Both the position numbers and the translations under genes were made by a program. Under the pieces are notes generated by a model that worked only from the letters and a program-made list of their open reading frames with translations, was not told the DNA's origin and ran no database searches. Positions 59,280 through 64,000 of a stretch of DNA of 64,000 nucleotides are shown piece by piece; position 1 is the stretch's first letter; each line of letters opens with the position of its first letter. The stretch spans positions 2,542,001 through 2,606,000 of the forward strand of contig NZ_CP154799.1 of the NCBI RefSeq assembly GCF_050920705.1. The letters run 5' to 3'. The DNA comes from Regnicoccus_A sp014224355 (GTDB lineage: Bacteria; Cyanobacteriota; Cyanobacteriia; PCC-6307; Cyanobiaceae).

Positions 59280-60170
59280 ATGGCAGCACAGTCGGGATGT
59301 CCTGGGGCCGAGGATCCGGCGGACCAGGCGGCCAGCCGCTGGCAGCAGACCAGCCTGCTCAGCCTGGTGCCGCCTGCGGCCCCTCAGAGCCCGCCCGAAC
59401 AACCGCCCAGGTCTGAACCAGCCGCGCACGTACCCGCCCCAGCCAGCGGCTCTCCCGGCGCCTGCCCCCAGCGGCTGCTGATCCTCGATACGGAAACCAC
59501 CGGCCTGGACCCCGAGCGCGACCACTGCATCGAAGTGGGAGCGGTGCTGTTTCATGTGCAGAGCCGTGCCGTGCTCAGCCAGCTCTCCCTGCTGCTTCCC
59601 TGCCAGAGCAACCGGGCCGAGGACATCAACGGCATCGATGCCGCGGTGAGCCGGCTGGAGCAGCCCTGGCAGGCGGGGCTGGCCTATCTCCGAGCCCTGG
59701 TGGCCAGCGCCGAGGTGATGGTGGCCCACAACGCCGCCTTCGACCGGTCCTGGTTCGGCCGCGGCCCCCTGCCAGGGATCGAGAAACCCTGGCTGTGCAC
59801 CATGGAGGACCTGCGCTGGCCAAGGGAACGCCGCCTGAAGGCCACCCCCTCGGTGCGGGATCTGGCCCTGGCCTACGGCATTCCGGTCTGGGCAGCGCAC
59901 CGGGCCCTCACCGACTGCATCTACCTGGCCCAGGTGTTCGAACGCTGCGATCAACTGGAGTCGCTGCTGCTGGCCGGGCTGGAGCCACGGCGCCTCTACC
60001 GGGCCGAGCTGCCTTACGACCAGCGCCATCGAGCCCGGGACGCGGGATTCCGCTGGAACCAGCCTGTGGCGAAGGCCTGGAGCCGGCGCCTGAGCGAGCG
60101 GGAGGTGCGGGAGCTTGATTTTTCGGTGAGTCCGGTGGATCCGGATCCAGCCCAGTCCCACGCCGCCTGA
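59280..60170 (+). CDS. DnaQ-like 3'-5' exonuclease (DEDDh)
   Basis: 296-residue protein with an exonuclease domain after a Pro-rich, likely disordered N-terminus (residues 1-65). The DEDDh residues are visible: LLILDTETTGLDPERDHCIE, MVAHNAAFDRSWFGRG, and HRALTDCIYLAQVF with His and Asp. The C-terminal ~50 residues include a basic stretch (SRRLSEREVRELDFSV). This matches proteins of the DNA polymerase III epsilon-like/RNase T group that are encoded separately from the polymerase. Its role may be in DNA repair or RNA trimming. Start is ATG 59280. Confidence 0.88.
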   Translation: MAAQSGCPGAEDPADQAASRWQQTSLLSLVPPAAPQSPPEQPPRSEPAAHVPAPASGSPGACPQRLLILDTETTGLDPERDHCIEVGAVLFHVQSRAVLSQLSLLLPCQSNRAEDINGIDAAVSRLEQPWQAGLAYLRALVASAEVMVAHNAAFDRSWFGRGPLPGIEKPWLCTMEDLRWPRERRLKATPSVRDLALAYGIPVWAAHRALTDCIYLAQVFERCDQLESLLLAGLEPRRLYRAELPYDQRHRARDAGFRWNQPVAKAWSRRLSEREVRELDFSVSPVDPDPAQSHAA

Positions 60171-60174
60171 ACCG

Positions 60175-60187
60175 GCCTGACCCAGGC
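60175..60187 (+). terminator. weak hairpin after the exonuclease gene
   Basis: Stem GCCTG (60175-60179) and CAGGC (60183-60187) with an ACC loop, followed by GAACATTTCATTT. Position just after the stop and the T-rich tail fit an intrinsic terminator, but the stem is short. Confidence 0.35.
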
Positions 60188-60250
60188 GAACATTTCATTT
60201 GCATCCGATCACGACTCGATCGGTGCTGGAAGCTGTCAAGTGCTGCAGCC

Positions 60251-60550
60251 ATGCGCAAGCTGTGGTCAACAGCGCAAACGTCGGAGACAGCCATGGCGAT
60301 GGAGCAGAGGGCAGGACCGGCCCAGCCGGAGCGGCGGCGCCACCAGCAGCAGTTGCGCCGTTGGCAGAAGGCCCGCACCTGGGCACGCCTGATCCGGGAG
60401 GCGGAGGCTCTATGGCGCGTGAACGTGCGGGATCTGCGCCGGCTGGGGGCGCTTGAGCTGGCTCAGCTTCTGCAGGAAGTGCCGCCTTCGATCCGACCGC
60501 GGGTGAACCGTTGGCTCGAGGGCTACGGAGCACTGACCAGGCTGGCTTGA
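60251..60550 (+). CDS. small basic hypothetical protein (99 aa)
   Basis: Highly basic, helical protein: RRRHQQQLRRWQKARTWARL, IREAEALWRVNVRDLRRLGA and LELAQLLQEVPPSIRPRVNR. Many Arg and Trp residues and helical spacing suggest a nucleic-acid- or membrane-binding peptide. The start could be ATG 60251 or, more likely, ATG 60293. Its stop lies two bases before the Na/Pi cotransporter start, so they are co-transcribed. No family recognised. Confidence 0.55.
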   Translation: MRKLWSTAQTSETAMAMEQRAGPAQPERRRHQQQLRRWQKARTWARLIREAEALWRVNVRDLRRLGALELAQLLQEVPPSIRPRVNRWLEGYGALTRLA

Positions 60551-60552
60551 GC

Positions 60553-62190
60553 ATGGGTGGTGGCGCCACCGTCAACGCCCTGGCGGGACTCGGTCTGTTC
60601 CTGATGGGCATGACCGTGATGAGCGAGTCCTTGCGCACCCTTGCCGGCAGCAGACTGCGGGCCTGGCTGCTGCGCTTCACCCGCACCCCCTGGTCGGGGG
60701 CTCTGATTGGTGCGGCCACCACCGCGGCCCTGCAGTCGTCGTCGGCCACCACCGTGGCCACGGTTGGGTTCGTGCAGGCGGGGCTGATCAGCTTTCCCAG
60801 CTCCCTGGGCATCATCTTCGGAGCCAACGTGGGCAGTACCGGCCTCGGCTGGCTGGTGGCGCTGCTGGGGTTGAAGCTCGACCTGGCCGGCCTGATGCCA
60901 CCCATGATCGCCATCGGCGCCTGCCTGCGGCTGCTCGGCCGGGGGCGGCTGGCCCAGATCGGCTTCGCCCTGGCTGGCTTCGGTGTTCTCTTCCTGGGCA
61001 TCGGCACCCTGCAGGAGGCCATGGCGGGCCATGGGGTGCTGCTGCAACCGGAACGCTTCGATGGAGCCAGCCTGAGCGGACGGTTTCAGCTGGTGCTGCT
61101 GGGTCTGCTGACCACCGTGATCACCCAGTCGTCGGGGGCTGGGGTGGCGACAGCACTCACGGCGCTGACCGCGGGTGCGATCGATCTGGCCCAGGCCGGC
61201 GCGCTGGTGATCGGGATGGACGTGGGAACGACGATCACCGCCCAGATCGCCGCCCTCGGAGCCAACCTCAGCGCCCGCCGCACGGCCGCCGCCCATCTGG
61301 TCTTCAACCTGGCCACCGCAGGGCTGGCCTTCGTCCTGCTGCCGGCCTACCTGACCCTGGGCCAGCGCTGGCTGGCGGGGGCGATCGCCGCGGATCCCGA
61401 ATTCGCGCTCACGGCCTTCCACACAGGTTTCAACCTGCTGGGGGTGGCGCTGCTGCTGCCTTTCACCCAGTCGTTCGCCCACATGATCCAGGCCCTGCTG
61501 CCGGCCCCGGACGGGCGCGCGGCCGATGATCTCGATGAGCCTCCCAGCGCCGACACCGGGCGGGCCCTGGATCTGGCCCAGACCGCTCAGCAGCGTGGGC
61601 TGCTGGAGCTGATGCGCCATCTGCGCCAGGCCCTGGGTGCCCCCGCCAGCAACGACCAGCGCCGGAGGGCCGCAGGCCTCGAAGATCTGGAGGCTGACCT
61701 GGCTCGGATCGAGCAGTTCCTCGATCAGATCCACCTGCGCCGTCTGGATGAACCCGAAGCCCAGCAGTTGCTGCACCTCCTGCACAGCCTCGACCACCTG
61801 CAGCGCCTGCATGAACGCTGTGAGGAAGAACCGGAGCGGGCCAGCACCGTGCGCCAGAGCAGCGCCCTGCAACGGGAGCGCCAGGACCTGCTGGCGGCCC
61901 TGGAGCAGCTGGAGCCCCTGGTGGAGGCACAGCAGTGGGGTGAGGTGGCACGGCGGAGCCAGGCCACCGGCCGCAGCCTGCACCGGCGGGTGAAGCCGCT
62001 GAGGCAAGGGGTGATGGCGGAGGTGGCCAGCGGCGGCGTCGAGGTTGAGCTGGCGAGCCAGCGGCTGGAGGCGATCCGCTGGCTGCGGCGGGTGAGCCAG
62101 CACCTGGGCCGGATCAGCGGCCATCTCGAAGCCGCGGCCCTGGCCAGGGGCTCCGGTGATCTCCCATGCCCCACGATGTCGCCCGGATAG
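60553..62190 (+). CDS. Na+/phosphate cotransporter with PhoU-like C-terminal domain
   Basis: 545-residue membrane protein of the NptA/YjbB family. It has two homologous halves of membrane helices with the paired QSSSATT motif (ALQSSSATTVATVGFVQAG) and its second copy VITQSSGAGVATALTALTAG. The C-terminal ~200 residues are soluble, Leu-rich helices (DLARIEQFLDQIHLRRLDE, LLHSLDHLQRLHERCEEEP), like a PhoU domain. It likely moves phosphate out of or into the cell with sodium. The start is ATG 60553, two bases after the small basic gene. No pst or pho genes are near. Confidence 0.9.
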   Translation: MGGGATVNALAGLGLFLMGMTVMSESLRTLAGSRLRAWLLRFTRTPWSGALIGAATTAALQSSSATTVATVGFVQAGLISFPSSLGIIFGANVGSTGLGWLVALLGLKLDLAGLMPPMIAIGACLRLLGRGRLAQIGFALAGFGVLFLGIGTLQEAMAGHGVLLQPERFDGASLSGRFQLVLLGLLTTVITQSSGAGVATALTALTAGAIDLAQAGALVIGMDVGTTITAQIAALGANLSARRTAAAHLVFNLATAGLAFVLLPAYLTLGQRWLAGAIAADPEFALTAFHTGFNLLGVALLLPFTQSFAHMIQALLPAPDGRAADDLDEPPSADTGRALDLAQTAQQRGLLELMRHLRQALGAPASNDQRRRAAGLEDLEADLARIEQFLDQIHLRRLDEPEAQQLLHLLHSLDHLQRLHERCEEEPERASTVRQSSALQRERQDLLAALEQLEPLVEAQQWGEVARRSQATGRSLHRRVKPLRQGVMAEVASGGVEVELASQRLEAIRWLRRVSQHLGRISGHLEAAALARGSGDLPCPTMSPG

Positions 62191-62242
62191 CAGCGCGATG
62201 AGGGCAGGTCGTCTCAACTGCAGGGCTCCTTCCGCTGATGCC

Positions 62243-62395
62243 ATGACGGGCCTGCTCTGGGAACGCCGCGCACAGATCGGCTGCTGCCTGCTGCTGCAGG
62301 GAAGCCTGCTGGCAACGGGCCTGGTGCTTGAGCACCTTCTCCAGCGCACCATCCCCTCCCCCGGGGGAGCACGGATCGCCTCAACGCGTGGATGA
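62243..62395 (+). CDS. small single-helix membrane peptide (50 aa), coupled to corA
   Basis: Reads MTGLLWERRAQIGCCLLLQG then SLLATGLVLEHLLQRTIPSP. It has one membrane helix with a basic start and a short polar tail. Its stop overlaps the corA start by four bases (ATGA), which is the main argument that it is translated. It may simply be an upstream coupling ORF for corA. Family unknown. Confidence 0.4.
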   Translation: MTGLLWERRAQIGCCLLLQGSLLATGLVLEHLLQRTIPSPGGARIASTRG

Positions 62396-63495
62396 CGCGC
62401 TTCGATCCGGGCACCCTGCGCTCCATGCGCCTCGCGGGGCGGCCGGGTGATCTCCCCAGCCAGCTCTTCATCCATGGCGGCCGGGCGCCCACGAGGCTCT
62501 CGGTGCTCTGCTTTCAGCCTGCGGGGATCGAGGAGTGCGAGCTGAAGGGAGCCCAGGGGCTCGAACCCCTGCTGAGCCGCGGGGTACCGCTCTGGGTCCG
62601 CATCCAGGGACTGGCCGACACGACCCTGATCCGTACGGTGCTCGACACCCTGGGGGTGCCGGCCCACATGCAGGCTCCTTTGCTGGAGCATCCACAGCGC
62701 CCCCGTGTCGATTCGATCGGTGAGGCGGTGCTGACGGTGCTGCACCGCCTCAGCTTCTCCGAGACGCCCGACCGACTGATCGCCGAGCAGGTGGGGTTGC
62801 TGCTGCTGCCCGACCTGCTGATCAGCCTCGAGGAGGTGCCCAGCGCCGGATCGTTTCCGCAGCTCACCCAGTGGCTCTCGTGCCTGGATCCGGCCCCGAC
62901 GCGGGACGATCTGGATGACATTCTCCACTTCCTGATCGACGAACTGCTCGACGGTCACTTTCCATTGCTGGAACAACTGGCGGAGCTGCTGGAGCAGCTG
63001 GAGGAGGCTGCCCTGCTACGGCCCAAACCACGACTGCTCAGCCGCACGTACCAGATCCGCAGCAGCCTGAGGGACATCCGGGGCCAGGTGTGGCCGCTGC
63101 GCCATCAGCTGATGGTGTTGCTGCGCCAGAACCAACGGCTGCTGGGCCCCGACGCCCTGCGTGGCTTCCAGGACATGGAGCAGCGGGTGATCCTGATCTT
63201 TGAGGCCTGTGAACTCATCCGCCATCAGTGCGATTCGGTGACCGAGGCCTACATGGCCAGCATCAGCAACCGCATGAACCAGGTGATGAAGACGCTTACG
63301 ATAGTGTCAACGATCTTTGCGCCACTCACCTTCATCGCCGGCATCTATGGCATGAATTTTGTGAACATGCCGGAACTGCACCTGAAGTATGGCTATGGAA
63401 TCATTCTGGTGTTCATGGTGCTGGTCGCCCTGGTTCAGAGTTACTGGCTGTGGCGCCGCGGCTGGTTCCAGGACTGGACGGCGCCTCGGCACTGA
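62392..63495 (+). CDS. corA: CorA-family magnesium/cobalt transporter
   Basis: 367-residue CorA channel. The C-terminal two membrane helices contain the selectivity motif YGMNF (SIVSTIFAPLTFIAGIYGMN) and are followed by a short basic tail (WLWRRGWFQDW). The long N-terminal cytoplasmic domain includes the stalk helix (LLEQLAELLEQLEEAALLRP). CorA takes up Mg2+ driven by membrane potential. The start ATG overlaps the upstream small peptide stop by four bases. It is downstream of the Na/Pi cotransporter on the same strand, so this is a two-ion transport cluster. Confidence 0.94.
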   Translation: MTRFDPGTLRSMRLAGRPGDLPSQLFIHGGRAPTRLSVLCFQPAGIEECELKGAQGLEPLLSRGVPLWVRIQGLADTTLIRTVLDTLGVPAHMQAPLLEHPQRPRVDSIGEAVLTVLHRLSFSETPDRLIAEQVGLLLLPDLLISLEEVPSAGSFPQLTQWLSCLDPAPTRDDLDDILHFLIDELLDGHFPLLEQLAELLEQLEEAALLRPKPRLLSRTYQIRSSLRDIRGQVWPLRHQLMVLLRQNQRLLGPDALRGFQDMEQRVILIFEACELIRHQCDSVTEAYMASISNRMNQVMKTLTIVSTIFAPLTFIAGIYGMNFVNMPELHLKYGYGIILVFMVLVALVQSYWLWRRGWFQDWTAPRH

Positions 63496-63614
63496 GGATC
63501 GCAAGGATCGCCCAGCTCAGTCTGCGACGGGCTGGTGTGATCGACTCGCCTGAGGGGGAAGTGGGCCAACAGATGGGTTAGATTAAGCAGGTATTAACTG
63601 AGCACTCAGGAGCT

Positions 63615-63887
63615 ATGGCAGCAGACGATGTGATCGATCGATTCGTAGCATGCCTGCGCAGCGACGCGGATCTACAACACAGCGTGAAAATGGCCACCAG
63701 CGCCGATGACGTGGTGGCAGCCGCTGCCTCCAGGGGCATGGAGTTCTCGAGCGCCTCTCTGGTGAGGTGTTTCGCCCGGACTCTGATGGAGGGCTCCGAT
63801 GAGGTCGTGGTGAAGAAGTTCGACGAACTGGGCTGGGATGCCGGCGAAATCCTCTGGTTCCTCAAATCACTCGGATCAGGATCCTGA
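63615..63887 (+). CDS. Nif11-domain protein (90 aa)
   Basis: Helical protein dominated by a Nif11/leader-like domain: DDVIDRFVACLRSDADLQHS, then KMATSADDVVAAAASRGMEF and SSASLVRCFARTLMEGSD. It ends with LKSLGSGS and lacks a Gly-Gly cleavage site followed by a Cys-rich core, so it is not an evident lantipeptide precursor. It resembles stand-alone Nif11 proteins of cyanobacteria. No modification enzyme or ABC transporter of the peptide type is within view. It stands alone, 119 bases after corA. Confidence 0.8.
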   Translation: MAADDVIDRFVACLRSDADLQHSVKMATSADDVVAAAASRGMEFSSASLVRCFARTLMEGSDEVVVKKFDELGWDAGEILWFLKSLGSGS

Positions 63888-64000
63888 CCTGGGAGCCTGT
63901 CGCACATAGATCAGGGTCCAGCTTCTCCACAGACGGCACTGAATCCGCCCAGACCTCTGTGATTGCAATGGTTCTGGGTGAGAGAACGGGGCATGGTCAA

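Noticed and set aside
60523..62976. Long open frame (about 800 codons) opposite the Na/Pi cotransporter and corA
   Set aside because: Antisense shadow; repetitive Gln/His/Gly composition and no motifs, while the plus strand has clear transporter signatures.

Overview
This is a GC-rich stretch of a cyanobacterial chromosome. The organism is most likely a Cyanobium/Synechococcus-type picocyanobacterium. The evidence is direct: an oxygen-type Mg-protoporphyrin cyclase (acsF) and its partner ycf54, the photosystem II proteins PsbY and CyanoP, a phycobilisome rod linker, plant-type ferredoxin, the carotenoid isomerase CrtH, the bicarbonate transporter BicA, glutamine synthetase III, split transhydrogenase genes (pntA-1, pntA-2, pntB), and HIP1-type GCGATCGC palindromes. 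I see no prophage, insertion sequence, CRISPR array or large island. Most of the window is ordinary core genome.

Layout. 0-9.4 kb: acsF end, tldD-pmbA, fmt, an RNA helicase, and the pntA-1/pntA-2/pntB operon. 9.5-18.2 kb: ferredoxin, malic enzyme, several small or exported proteins including an Asn/Arg-repeat protein, a PfkB sugar kinase and bicA. 18.5-29 kb: tRNA-Lys, a gamma-type carbonic anhydrase-like protein, psbY-trmFO, crtH, a response regulator without its phosphoacceptor Asp, the monothiol glutaredoxin/BolA pair, plsC, pdxJ-ycf54 and a Nif11 protein. 29-38.6 kb: a phosphoesterase followed by recC-recB-recD. 38.6-47.5 kb: glnN, a cupin, a CsdA-type helicase and an RRM protein (a likely cold-response pair), an ABC exporter and a ParB-like protein. 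47.5-52 kb: an inverted-repeat-rich spacer, an LCP-family gene, CyanoP plus an FAD oxidoreductase, recR and lipA. 52-54.8 kb: a lower-GC stretch holding a decayed adenylate cyclase, then a phycobilisome rod linker and a zinc-ribbon protein. 54.8-64 kb: a HAD phosphatase, acs, PrxQ, an exonuclease, a Na/Pi cotransporter, corA and a second Nif11 protein.

The strongest window-wide signal is technical or evolutionary. Twelve places show a core gene switching reading frame exactly at a run of 4 to 10 G or C bases (tldD, pntB, recC, recB three times, an LCP gene, an FAD oxidoreductase, recR, a HAD phosphatase twice, acs). In every case adding or removing one base of the run restores the family sequence. 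This looks like homopolymer-length error in the assembly rather than gene decay, so these genes are annotated as single CDSs with the position of the shift.

The best biological leads are the Ala-for-Asp pseudo-receiver regulator, the translationally coupled pair of exported proteins with Asn/Arg repeats, the cyclase remnant, and the hairpin-dense spacer before the LCP gene. I did not find a convincing new multi-gene system. All family calls come from reading motifs, without database searches.
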